Positions 47,776-58,432 of a stretch of 64,000 nucleotides of DNA are shown here, piece after piece. This DNA is from Cryptomeria japonica (lineage: Eukaryota; Streptophyta; Pinopsida; Cupressales; Cupressaceae). The DNA lies in contig NC_081412.1 in the NCBI RefSeq assembly GCF_030272615.1, forward strand, positions 542,458,335-542,522,334, written 5' to 3'. The notes below the pieces were generated by a model. The model saw only the letters and a program-made list of their open reading frames with translations. It made no database searches and was not told the DNA's origin. A program made the position numbers and the translations under genes. The stretch's first letter is position 1. The number at the start of each line of letters is the position of its first letter.

Positions 47776-47847
47776 TCATGTGGACAACTCCCTTTCAGAT
47801 ATGTAGTCTGATGGTATCCTTGGTCTATTCAGTATATCTAGGGTGCA

Positions 47848-48084
47848 CTATCTTGCTTCCGTGATATGTGGTACATGCTTATACCCTAACCCTTGATTCC
47901 CTGGATTGTCGTTAGGAACAATGAGTTCTAATCTTCCTTGTTTTTGTAATCCCAAGACTATGGTACCATCATATTTGTGTTTCTGGAGCATTTTGAACCC
48001 ATTGCCATACCGATCTATGGGTATCCTGGGTATTGTCATGTCATCTTCTTCTCTATATATCCAATGATTGACATCTTCATTCAA
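47848..48084 (-). pseudogene. E3 G-patch-like segment
   Basis: The frame reads MNEDVNHWIYREEDDMTI, then PIDRYGNGFKMLQKHKYDG, VLGLQKQGRLELI and NPGNQGLGYKH. G-x-G-F, K-Y-D-G, LG, QG and GLGY align with the E2 segment and with the G-patch consensus. Its survival in two diverged families suggests a normal part of their polyprotein. Confidence 0.6.
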
Positions 48085-48330
48085 AGATTATTTTTGTAAG
48101 TCACCCTTTCTTATGAAAGAACTTGAATCTGAGTATCTGACAATTTCCTTTCCTTTGTCTTGTTTCATTACTGCATTTTGAGGCTCCCCAAAAGACCTAG
48201 GAGAGAGAGACAATTATTGTCCCTTTGAGGTACTTGAAATGGAATACTCTCCACAACCAATATATTTTATCTGTAAAGAAGATGTTGCAGGCACATTCTT
48301 CTATGTTTCTGTGATTGTTAATGACTCCAT

Positions 48331-48690
48331 TTATGTAGTGAGAGGTGTTGCTTGATTAATTGGTACCTGATTATCCACACTTTCTTTCAAATAATTATAG
48401 TGTTGGAATGGATTTAGATCACCTTTTATGGTAATTTCAATACCATTATACGAGAATTTGACACACTGATGAAATGTCGATGGTACTTCTTGCATGGTGT
48501 GAATCCATGGGTGGCCCAATAACATGTTATATCCTAGTTCTCTATCCAAAACCTGAAAAAGCGACCTCTGTTGTTATAGGTCCTATTTGTATAGGTAGCA
48601 TTACTATACCTTTTGAGGGATGCTCTTCATCATCATATGCTTTAATATGTCCATATTCTAGGTTGGGTTTATAGACTGGTCGTTGTTTGG
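48331..48690 (-). pseudogene. E3 truncated protease (C-terminal part only)
   Basis: It reads HIKAYDDEEHPSKGIVML, then after a stop/shift LGYNMLLGHPWIHTMQEVPS and FHQCVKFSYNGIEITIKGD, aligned to the E2 protease after its active site. Upstream of about 48,690 homology to E2 ends, so the D-x-G active site and all of gag are missing. A functional protease could not be made. Confidence 0.82.
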
Positions 48691-49199
48691 ATCCATTATA
48701 CCTTTTTCCTTTTGTGACCTTGTGACGGGCATTTAAGACTTCTATATAAGGGTGGTTTTAGAACTTTATGCAAGACAAAAACTAATGCTAGACTCTAGAC
48801 CTAAGTATGAGATATGCAAGACTAGACTAGACTCTCTATTGAGGATTTGGATGTGAGACCTCTTGAGTGTTTCAAGATTTCTGCAATGCAAGTTTTTCAA
48901 GTTCTTCTCATAGATGTTCTATAGCAATTTCTCTATCAATCCTATGGGCAATTTTATACTCGATATTTATCTCATACTCGACTCCTATATACTGGGGTGT
49001 GTTTCTCCTTGATTCCCAGGCTAAGTTAGCTAGACCATCAATAATTTCTCGCCAACTACCGCTTGGCACTAGATTAGGTTGCTCGAAGGGGAACAAACCA
49101 TCACCTGGGAGACCCATTAAGATGCATGCTATGACTTTGTAGGATGATTATGAAAATGACGATGGACTAAGATAGATGTATATGAGGTCTAGACAAAAA

Positions 49200-49480
49200 C
49201 TTATATGAGGACGATAATGAGGATTGAGGATGATAATAAGGACATAAATGAGGACTATGCAATGACTTAGGACAATAGTAAGGACGTAAATGAGGACTAT
49301 ACAATGACTTAGGATGGTAGTAAGGACGTAAATGAGAACTATGCAAGGACTTAGGATGATAGTAAGGACGTAAATGAGGACTATGCAATGACTTAGGATG
49401 GTAGTAAGGACGTAAATGAGAACTATGCAAGGACTTAGGATGATAGTAAGGACGTAAATGAGGACCATGCAAGGACTTTC
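49200..49480 (-). repeat. 42-bp minisatellite in E3
   Basis: About six to seven copies of a 42-bp unit (taaggacgtaaatgaggact plus atgcaaggacttaggatgatag). Because 42 is a multiple of 3, two minus-strand frames remain open and read as 14-residue repeats (HLRPYYHPKSLHSP in one frame, LIYVLTIILSPCIV in the other). Confidence 0.9.
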
Positions 49481-50429
49481 TATGGTCACAAGTGTATAAA
49501 TATTTGAGTTTTGACGTTTCAAAAAATGGACTTTGTTTTCAGTAGTTTCATGTTTAGGACAAGTTTTTATGTTTTTCCAAGTCTAAGAACACTTGTTTGG
49601 AGGTAAATATAGCTGACTGAACTGGTTTTCAAACAATCTCATAAAATTCAGAGATATGCAGGATAGGGCCTGAAATAGCCCAAATAACTGACTCAATACC
49701 AATCTAATACAATGATACATAAAAAGACACATAAGACAATCTTAGGCTGGAAATTGGACACCATTCAATGAGCCCCCTACAACAAAATACCGAAACAAGA
49801 CGAACATATAGAGAGTTTAGCAGCACTGGCTCCACTCCATGACACACATTTCTCAGGCATGCCAGTCTTTCTTACCCTTAAGATTCAAAGATCTTATCAC
49901 TGAGGGATTTCTATCTCATAATACAATGTACATGAGGGGTATCTATGGGGTACGATCTGCACTCCCAGAATCACTGAATGTAGGATTTTGGGCTACTAAG
50001 TTGGTTCTTATTATAAAATTTTGAGGGGTTCCGATCCAATGACAGATTCTTAGAGCAAGACACTTAAGACTTTAGCTGAGCTTATTGGTGCAGGGAAGGC
50101 CCCCACATACATTGAATTCACTCAACACTCTAGCCGCCTGACCAGTATATTTATATAGCGGCTTGAAAAACCCGCTCGAGAGTACGCTGGGAGAGATGAT
50201 ATCCCCAACACATCCCAAAGTACCTTTGTGGGGTGATGAAATCCCCAGTCAAAGATACCCCTCTCTACGTGAAATAAAATAAAATTGAGTGTCGTTGTCA
50301 CCTCCTTCCTTTCTCCCAAGACCTCAAAGACAGGTGGAAAATTAGTTAATGCAACAGTAGGTCTGCCCCAAACATGATAAAAGTTCTTTCATTAAGAAAA
50401 TCAAATGTGATTTAATCTATATGCAGCCT

Positions 50430-50690
50430 GATTCACATTCATTTTAAAGCCCAAATTGAGGTGTTGAATACGCACGTGCATGTCAATTTTAAACACTAAA
50501 CTGAAATGTGAAGGCATGCATGCCAATTTTAACCAATGTTGATTTTAAGCACCAAAAAATGAAGTGTTATGCATGCATGTCAATTTTAACCATTGTTGAT
50601 TTTAAGCCCAAATTGAAGTGTTATGCATGCATGTCAATTTTAACCAATGTTGATTTTAAGCACCAAAAAATGAAGTGTGAGAGCATGAAT
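50430..50690. repeat. 55-57-bp minisatellite with atgcatgcatg cores
   Basis: At least three units beginning caattttaacca start at 50,524, 50,581 and 50,635, with a partial one at 50,484. Each is preceded by alternating purine-pyrimidine gcatgcatg. Confidence 0.85.
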
Positions 50691-50804
50691 GCAATTAATC
50701 TAATACTAATCTGATCCTTTCTATAAATTCGCCACAGGATGCAAACAAATGATTAGTAAAATTAAATCAATAGAAAATAGAGAACCCAAAATTAATAGAA
50801 ATGA

Positions 50805-51657
50805 ATGTGTGATGATATCTGGAGGATTGCGTGACTCTGAATAGGTGATTGCGTAATTCTGTCAGATTGATTGTGTGATCTTGACAGAGCGAATGCGTGA
50901 TCCTAACAGGTTGATTATGTGATGATAACAAGGCGATTGCATGACACACAGACATATAACACAAAAAAAATAAATTTGAACCTAAATTTGATCAGAAACC
51001 TGCAAAACAGATTGCGAGGTTCTAGCTAGTTCTCTCATCATCCATTCAATGTTAACCAAATCATATTTCACCTGATATGAGAGAACTAAGCTGTTGTATC
51101 TGTCGATGGCTAGTTGATCTTCCCAATCTTGTATCTACTTTTCTGCTTTGAGAATTCTCTAATAGCATCTGACTTGTCTTCTTTGCTCCTTTGTCCTTCT
51201 GGCACCTGGAATCCTAAATTGTACCTTACATGCCATAAACTGTTATAACAAAAACATGCAATAAAAATAATCTGGTTCCAGATTTTCACAATTTCATGCA
51301 GAATTACACAAATCAAATAACAAAAAGGAAATAAGAATAAAAATAAAAGAACAACAATTTTCCTAACGAATGCATAATAATCTCAGAGCGAATGCGCGAT
51401 CCTAAGATGTCGATTGCATGATCCTGAAAGGTCGATTGCGTGACACTAAAAGGTTGATTGCGTGACCCCAAAAGGTCAATTGCATATTTCTGTCTATGTG
51501 ATTGCGTAATGATAGAACCGTTAATGCGTGATGAAGAGATCTATTTTTGAAATCCGTACAAAACCTGCAAAAAAGGAATAAATCCGTAGGATCTACAAAA
51601 ATAACACAAAAAACAAAGAAGGTTAATTAGCTGTTGCTCACGTCAGGCTCACAAAAA
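50805..51657 (-). other. E3 PBS and leader (5' copy) with 22-bp arrays
   Basis: The PBS is at 51,657-51,639 on the minus strand (TTTTTGTGAGCCTGACGTG, more decayed than the copy at 39,869). Arrays of the gattgcgtgac-type unit lie at about 51,365-51,545 and 50,805-50,945. No coding frame can be supported. Confidence 0.8.
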
Positions 51658-52909
51658 TGTCGCATCTAAAAGAATTCATCTCTAAAGCATCAATTAGAAT
51701 TCAAAGGGAAATCACAAATCTCTATCTAATCAAAGAATTCAAACAAACAAACAATGTAATAACACAATCAAATCAAAATAGGAATTATAAAGTAATTCAA
51801 TCAAAACTCCCTATTCCGTGACTGCGTATAACTTCCATTGTTCTTCTCCTCTCTATGTTATGGTGGCTCTCAGATATTGCACTGTCAACCTGCAATTGAC
51901 ACAAAGATTCAAAGTTCGTGATTGTTGAAAATAGAGATTGAATGCTCAATTTATAGATTTATTGGAGAAGATTGATTGAAAGATAGAACAAATTGATCAA
52001 GAGGTGGAACTCAGGTGAGCTCACATGCTGATTGATAGTTGAACCGTTGATTTAGAGGTGAAATTGAATAGATTGAATAGTTTAATTGAGTCAATTGATT
52101 GAGAAAAAGCTAACTGAAGGAAGAAAAAGAATGATTGGAGGAAATTAAGAAGATGACAAAGCTAACTAGAAGATGAAAATGGAGATTGGAGAGATAAATG
52201 ATTTAATTAATTAATTGATTGAATTAATTAATTTAGCATGTGCTTGCACTTTAACTTAGATTTTCAATTTAATATTTGTATGAAATTTAATTCAAATAAT
52301 TGAATTTATTTTAAATTCAATTTAGTATTTGAATATATTTAGAACTTGACTTTGATTTTCAGTTTGATTTTTGAAATCATGCACATGTAATTGAATTCAG
52401 AAGAAATATAGAAGAATTTGAATTTAAATGAAATTAGAATTTGGGGATTTGGAAATGGAATTGAAGAATTAAATAGCTAATTAAATAATTTAAAGAAACT
52501 GTTTAATTATTTTAGAAATGGAATTTAATTAAATAATAAAGATTATTAAATTAAAGGATTAAATCACAATTAATTAAATAATAAATATTTAATTATTATT
52601 TAGAAAAGGGTTGAATGATTAATTGATTTGAGATAGAAATTGAAAATAGAATTTATTTAAATAATAAAGATTATTTAAATTGGGGAATTAATCAGAATTA
52701 ATTAAATAATAAATATTTAATTAACATTAGAAAATGGTTAAAATGATTAAATGATGATAGAATAAGAAATAGAATAATTAGAAAGATGATGGGGAAATAT
52801 TAAATTAGAAGAATAAGATTAATTAACTTAATTAAATAATCAAAGAATTATTTAATCAATTAGAAGAATAATAAGTACATGATCAATGAGACATTTTTAG
52901 GTGTCTACA
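51658..52909 (-). repeat. E3 5' LTR
   Basis: 1,252 bp; on the minus strand it starts TGTAGACACCTAAAAATGTC. The TATA box TATAAATTG is at 51,955-51,947. Beyond its start, host E2 LTR resumes at attgacatttg. Confidence 0.92.
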
Positions 52910-52958
52910 ATTGACATTTGAACTTTGTTTGTGACTATGTCCCCCTTTCCACACATCA
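52910..52958 (+). repeat. E2 3' LTR, piece 3 (last 49 bp)
   Basis: It corresponds to 19,739-19,787 of the 5' LTR and ends in acatca, followed by the actat target duplication. Confidence 0.93.
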
Positions 52959-52963
52959 ACTAT
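52959..52963. repeat. E2 target-site duplication, right copy (actat)
   Basis: Identical to 18,524-18,528; it closes the E2 insertion. Confidence 0.93.
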
Positions 52964-53127
52964 ATTCATCTATTATAAATAAAAACTAATGTAAATATTT
53001 GTATGTAATACAATTCAAGGGTCAAAGAGTTCATCCTATGTTCATCCACAATTTAGCTCTTGATGTGGCCATGTGGAGTCCACAAATATGTAATTTGTAA
53101 AGAAATAATAAATACACTACATGCATT

Positions 53128-53311
53128 TTATTTTTCCTTATATGAATGTAAATTTTAAAATTCAAATTTGATGATGAATATTTGGTTGTTGAACCTTCAA
53201 CATTAGGACCTATTGGTAGTAGTGGTTGTATGAAAATTTTCTCTACAATAAGTTTTACTATTTTAAATCATCATGTTCACAAATAATGTTAAGTATATTT
53301 GGTAAAATAAT
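53128..53311 (+). repeat. 184-bp direct repeat, copy 1
   Basis: It starts ttatttttccttatatgaat and ends ggtaaaataat; nearly identical to 53,490-53,673, with a handful of substitutions and equal length. Confidence 0.95.
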
Positions 53312-53489
53312 AGGGTTGAGGAGCAGAGCACATAGGAGTAGGAGAAGGAGGTCTCTCTTTCATCCCTAAGTAGAAGAGAGAGAGAGAGAGAGAGCACGTG
53401 TTGGCGTACCTCACCCCTCTCTCAACTCGATAGGGAAGAGAGCGGGCTGCACAAGTGTGCTCTCTTTCTTCTCCTTGGGAATCAAGGAG
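53312..53489. repeat. 178-bp unit between direct repeats, with (GA)n and inverted repeat
   Basis: It is much more GC-rich than its surroundings. It contains a GA microsatellite at about 53,374-53,394 and a 9-bp inverted pair: agagagcac at 53,389-53,397 and gtgctctct at 53,457-53,465. No coding frame. Confidence 0.8.
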
Positions 53490-53673
53490 TTATTTTTCCT
53501 TATATGAATGTAAATTTTAAAATTTAAATTTGATGACGAATATTTGGTTGTTGAACCTTAAACATTAGGACCTATTGGTAGTAGTGGTTGTATGAAAAAT
53601 TTCGCTACAATAAGTTTTACTATTTTAAATCATCATGTTCACAAATAATGTTAAGTATATTTGGTAAAATAAT
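53490..53673 (+). repeat. 184-bp direct repeat, copy 2
   Basis: Second copy of 53,128-53,311; sequence diverges directly after ggtaaaataat. Confidence 0.95.
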
Positions 53674-55978
53674 GGTCATTCTATTTTTAGTTGATGATAT
53701 CAATTCAAACCCCTCTTAATATTCATAGCACAATAGAGGTGGGCATTTCTGCAACAATTTTGTTTTTAATGCCTTTGATGAAGGTATAAGCTAGATTATT
53801 AAATATCATTTTCTATTTTTATTTCTCCCCATATCTATTAGTGTAAATACTAATGATATTCAACTTTAGTTTAATTTGCTTCTCGATGCTTGTCACAAGG
53901 GGTCACAACTCTACTTTGTGCACCTACCCCTCACATGAATAAAGAAAATCAACGATTGATTGAGGTAGACTATTAGCTTTTGGTAAATGATTATTCACTT
54001 ATATGCCATTGCATATTTCATTTCTTTTTTATATATCAATTATAAATTTTTATCATATTAGGAGGACATTGAAAATGTTTAGAGAGGAGGTCAAATGAGC
54101 AAGTTTGAAAGAAACAAACATCCACCACTTCTCCATTTTCTTATCAGACAAGGGCTCATCAACTCTTCCATTCTAGCTCATAGGATTAACTATTATATGG
54201 ATTTGTTGTATGCATACATGGATCTCTTGTACATATATTTTTATTTTAGAAGCATATAATATTGTATACTTATATGGAGTTTTTGTGAATACATATTAAT
54301 TTTACCAATGTATAATATTTTATGCCCATATGGCTTTGTTGTGAATAAATATTTATTTTATGGATGTATAACATTTTATGCCTATCTATGGATTTGTTTA
54401 TTAATTAGTTATATTTATAAAATTATGCGTACATTATATGCATACATGCCAGTTAAAAAATAATAATGGGTAAGAGAAGAAGTGCCCAATTTTACACATG
54501 TATATCATTTGTTTATACTTATCACAAATAAATATGAATAAGAAACATGAGAATTTAAAAAGGAAAGCAAAGAAGAGAAAACATTGACAAATATATGAAT
54601 ATAAATGTTATGACTTTTATTGAAACAATGATGACCTACTTGATGAAGATAAGAACTGTGATCATGTTGATATCAAGGTGGAATATCCTAAGTTCATACA
54701 AGTATGTGCGAGCACAACTATGGCATATATATATTGGCATACCTCCATATGAAGGAAATTATGCCTTTCCCTTCTTAACACTTCATATTTACATCACTCT
54801 TAGTTTCATCATTATCATCAAGGGCACCGTGTCTTCCCCCATATTAAATTTTTCCTACACAAACTCATGATTCCACTAAGTATCTATTTTGTTCCCTTGC
54901 CCATTGTGTACTCATCCTACACCTTGGGAGCATGGGCCTTTTGTACCATTCTCTATAACTTGACATATATTTATGACCCACATACAATTTGTATAATTTA
55001 TCATGATATAATTTATTATTACACCATACATTTATAAAATTATCATTTTATATTATTTACATACATACTTAGTTCACATTTACATTTCATGTTTTATTTC
55101 CCATTCTCCTATATTTCCTTGCATTTATATATACAACAAATTATAAGGGGAATACATATTGGTACTAACATTCCTATGTTGAGATTTTAGGTAGTGTCAT
55201 GTGCTACATGAGATTCATCATTGTGGCCACATGAATCATCATCTCATGAAAACTTACCATATTATGCACTTTATTATCCCATGAACACTAAGCATGGTGA
55301 ATCATTTACCATTTTCTCAAGTCATTTTTTATTTGCACATTCATACCATTTGCTATTTAATTTTTTTTCCCATTTGGGAGAATGTCTTAATGCATATACA
55401 TATTGAAAAATGATACAATATTGTGTGAATTTGAGCACAGTCTTCATAAATTTAACCATATATTATTCACATTTGTAAACATTTTGATGTGTTGACCTAG
55501 ACCATGCTTTAATAATACCTATTAATGTAGCTATATGAAGAATTCCATTAGCCATCCTAATTTGATTATTTCCATGTCCCAAGTTATTTATATAGACACA
55601 TTGTAAAACCCATTCTCATAGAAATAGTGACTTAAATTTAAACATTTAAAGTTCAAATTCAAATATATTTAACTCTTTCCCATTCCACTAGGCATTATGA
55701 GCTGAGTAAACACACATTTTTTTTGATTTGGTGTGGCTACAAATACAATAATTTATTTTCATCTAATATATATTTTGGTACATTTGAGTATCCTTTCTTG
55801 TCCTGAAAAATAAAACATTTTACATTAGTGCATTGAATGGGAGTCTAGATCTACATATCTCACTTTAAGAGAATTTTCATTGCAATGACTTGTTTTTAAT
55901 TGTTTTTCTAAGATTTCTAATGGTTGACCCACTAGAACATGTATCTAATAACTACCTCATTGTAATATAATCTATAAA

Positions 55979-56830
55979 GGTTGAGAGACCAAATAAATGA
56001 ATCAAGGCCTCTACTAGCATTCACCCACTGACCTTGATGTGTCAGCATAGTTGGTTCAGTCCCACGAGGTGTGAAAGAAAAAATATGCCTATCAACATCT
56101 CTAAAATACTCTCAATGACACATTTTATAAAAATGTATTCATTTTTGCCATGCTCAAATGGTTTAGGGTTGACCAAAACTAAGATAGAGCAATATAGAAG
56201 GACCTAATATCCATTTATAGGTGCAACTTAGATATTCCTAGGTACCATAAATTGAGAGAACATGTAGTCAAAACTTGGCAACTTTTTTTTCTCTTTGTGC
56301 TCTTAAGAGATTACCTTGGTGAAATGTAGCTTAGAAGTATCGGGAGACTCTGGGAACAAACTAAGGCATCTTGTAATATTGACTCACTAACTCTGGTGTG
56401 GTATTAGGGTTCGTTCAATACCACGAAGTGTAGAAGAAGAAAAAATTCTAATTGGCACCTTTACAATGCTCTCAAATGATGTATTTTGCAAGGACACATT
56501 CATTGTTGACATGGTCAAATGGTCTTAATTTCACCAAAACCTATACAAGTTATTGTAAAGGGACCCAATATCTTCTTTTAGGTGCAAAGGGTATTTTAGA
56601 GGACCCAATGTTTTCTTTTAGGTACAAACAAGATATTCTTAGGTGCCATGGATTGAGAGAACAGGCAAGCAAAAGTTTGACACATTTTTGCTCTTTGGTC
56701 TCTTAAGAGAATTCCTTAGGCAATGCAAATTGTAAGGATTGAGAGACCCATCAAATTAATTGAGGCTTATAGTAACATTCACCCACCCACCTCTATGTGT
56801 TGGTGTAGTTAGTCTCGTTGATGGGTGTTT
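55979..56830 (+). repeat. Degenerate tandem repeat, unit about 360-400 bp
   Basis: Units start near 55,979 (gttgagagaccaaataaatg), 56,338 (tcgggagactctgggaacaa) and 56,738 (attgagagacccatcaaatt); the third is partial. Shared landmarks in order are cattcaccca...tgtg, the cacgaagtgt/cacgaggtgt word, ttttaggtgcaa, and ctctt...tcttaagaga. The second unit is about 40 bp longer because of an internal duplication (gacccaatatcttcttttag and gacccaatgttttcttttag). Confidence 0.8.
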
Positions 56831-57905
56831 TGACACACTCACAGACAATCTAAAAATTTGTGTAAACACTCACCACCTCTCTTGAAAAGCAATAAGTTCT
56901 GAAAAACTAACTACTCCAAGGTCTCTACAGTCAAGTCTTGATGATGATGGGTAGCTTAATGGTTGATGTGGTTGTACCTATGAAGGGGCCTGCTAGTTGA
57001 ACGAATCCCAATAACTCCCAATAACTTCACTTTTTTTTTGTATTTTATGATTTAATATTCTCTTTCGAAATAAACTGCAAAGATAGGGAAACAAGGAAAT
57101 AACAATGAAACTAATTCAACAATAACTTAATGATCTACTTAGTAAGTACCTTGCAATCCAAAAATCATCAATATCATCCAAATCATCATTGAATAATGGA
57201 CCTCTATTAACCTGCAAAGTCAACAACCTCACAAATTCATGGAAATAATTTCACCACAATATCGTCTATCCCAGTAATTCTCATACACAACTTACGTGCA
57301 CAATATGATTCATAAAGCAATAAATGTAAGACCAGAACAAGTTGTTGATTTCAAACAATAGACATTAGCAGACTACAAAGAACAAATTAAGAGCACATAC
57401 GAATAGATCAGGCAATCTATAAGCTGCTTCTTGTATTAACTTCAAATAATGTATCACAAAAATAATCTAGTTCATAAAAAATTGCAAAAAAATAATCTAA
57501 AATCTCTAAGTGGGCCTCAAATCATCAGTTTGTGGACCCTTACAACTAAATCAAACTCCTCAATTTATAGAGTTTCTTGTCCTAATTTCTAGGAAATAAT
57601 CTACCTAAATTAAGAACTAAAAAGCAAGGAGTCCTAGTTGACATGCAAGGAGTCCTAGTTGACATGCAAGTCTCTGCCTTAGACTCCAGTTAACTATTAC
57701 GAAACTAGGACTAAGAGAACACTAAAAAAACAGTGCTGCATGAGCCAAGCTTTCGTAGTCATGCAAATTTTTTCTCAAAACCAAAGTGTAAGTTGGAGGT
57801 GTAGTTGAAGTCCCCATGTGGTGTCATGCAAAAAATCCTTCAAAAAGTCATGCTATCATTAGCAACTATACATTTATCTTTCACTTCTTTTTATAGGTCT
57901 TGTAA
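56831..57905 (-). other. Possible 3' LTR or 3' flank of the unrecognised minus-strand element
   Basis: On the minus strand, downstream of the ORF at 60,974-63,049, there is a TATA-like TATAAATTG at 57,569-57,561, the same word as in the E3 LTR. A 21-bp tandem duplication (gcaaggagtcctagttgaca plus t) lies at 57,624-57,665. A TG-start near 57,874 after a purine-rich stretch could be an LTR beginning, but no second copy exists in the window. Confidence 0.3.
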
Positions 57906-57910
57906 TTGCT
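57906..57910. repeat. E4 target-site duplication, left copy (ttgct)
   Basis: ttgct recurs at 60,974-60,978 directly after the other LTR, fixing the ends of E4. Confidence 0.92.
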
Positions 57911-58229
57911 TGTAGAAGTTGAGAAAGCCAACTTCACAGACCCCGAAGATCACCTGCATGCAAATAACCTGTCACAGAAAGAAGAGATGGAGACAAACAA
58001 GCAAGGGTGCTCTGAAAGCTGAAAAATGTATTCATTCAAGAGAGAGATAAATTACAATGATGAATCCTTATAAAAGGATATTGTGCAACCCTAAAAGAAA
58101 CCCTAATAGGTAGACATTTAATAATTAATATAATTATTAAATGTCACAAATGCAAACTAAAGTGAAATCTTAAGAGAGGAATAAAGGTAATTTAATCAAC
58201 ATGATTAAATTAAAACCTTTACTCTAACA
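57911..58229 (-). repeat. E4 3' LTR
   Basis: On the minus strand it starts TGTTAGAGTAAAGG and ends CTCAACTTCTACA. It is alignable with 60,621-60,973 at both ends and in the middle (agggttt, aattaat blocks), with several indels, indicating an old insertion. Confidence 0.9.
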
Positions 58230-58240
58230 CCCCCCCTTAA
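58230..58240 (-). promoter_or_regulatory. E4 polypurine tract
   Basis: On the minus strand AAGGGGGGG stands directly before the TGTTAG of the 3' LTR. Confidence 0.85.
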
Positions 58241-58432
58241 GATGAGCAAAAGTGCAGTTACAAACATGTGCAAGAAAGCAAAGGTAACTACAATGCAAGA
58301 AAGTAAACTTGGGTCCCGGCAACAAGGCCTGATCAGGTACCCAATTACAACCAAATCTCTGTAAAGTGGAGAAATAGAGAAAACCTCATGGGAAAAACTC
58401 TACTCCAAAAAGAGATGAAAGAAATAAATGCA

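Larger units (their letters stand above)
48691..50937 (-). other. E3 non-coding region replacing gag
   Basis: No frame here resembles gag. The region contains the 42-bp minisatellite (49,200-49,480), the ATGCATGC-containing repeats (50,430-50,690) and the outer 22-bp-type array (50,805-50,945). A short open frame at 49,117-48,908 (SGSWREIIDGLANLAWESRR) is unrecognised. Around 50,150 a TATA-like tatatttatatag occurs. Confidence 0.6.
39148..52909 (-). mobile_element. E3: Tat-like gypsy element, gag-less and chimeric, inside E2 3' LTR
   Basis: On the minus strand: 5' LTR (52,909-51,658), PBS, leader, about 2.9 kb of non-coding repeats, a truncated protease, G-patch-like segment, RT, two RNase H domains, integrase, 3' UTR, polypurine tract and 3' LTR (41,120-39,870). 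Beyond the 3' LTR the sequence continues into a second PBS and leader copy (39,869-39,148) instead of host DNA. The host LTR resumes at 52,910 after losing about 95 bp. No target duplication is seen. E3 shares its polypurine tract, PBS type and pol with E2. Confidence 0.88.
18529..52958 (+). mobile_element. E2: Ty3/gypsy (Tat-like) element, 3' LTR split by two insertions
   Basis: E2 has a 1,259-bp 5' LTR, PBS, a 2.8-kb leader, gag, protease, a G-patch-like segment, reverse transcriptase, RNase H, a second RNase H, integrase, a 2-kb 3' untranslated region, a polypurine tract and a 3' LTR. The 3' LTR is present as 31,878-32,036, 38,189-39,147 and 52,910-52,958, separated by LINE2 and E3. Without the insertions the element is about 14.5 kb. 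RT before integrase plus a second RNase H matches the Tat branch of plant gypsy elements. All coding parts carry stops and shifts. Confidence 0.92.
52964..55978. other. AT-rich intergenic sequence
   Basis: Apart from the duplication at 53,128-53,673 I see no gene or element. The region 53,700-55,978 is AT-rich with many TATA-like words but no coding signal. Confidence 0.5.

Noticed and set aside
49200-49480. Regular repeats resembling a CRISPR array
   Set aside because: The 42-bp units are contiguous with no unique spacers, and the context is a plant retroelement.
49148-49522. Hydrophobic repeat protein that could pass for a membrane protein
   Set aside because: It is a frame through the 42-bp minisatellite; the alternative frame is equally open.
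53374-53394. (GA)n run as a promoter element of a gene
   Set aside because: No coding frame or transcript signal follows it; it is kept only as part of the repeat structure.
54595-54870. ORF of 91 codons with hydrophobic C-terminus
   Set aside because: No recognisable motif; AT-rich composition alone can give such hydrophobic frames.
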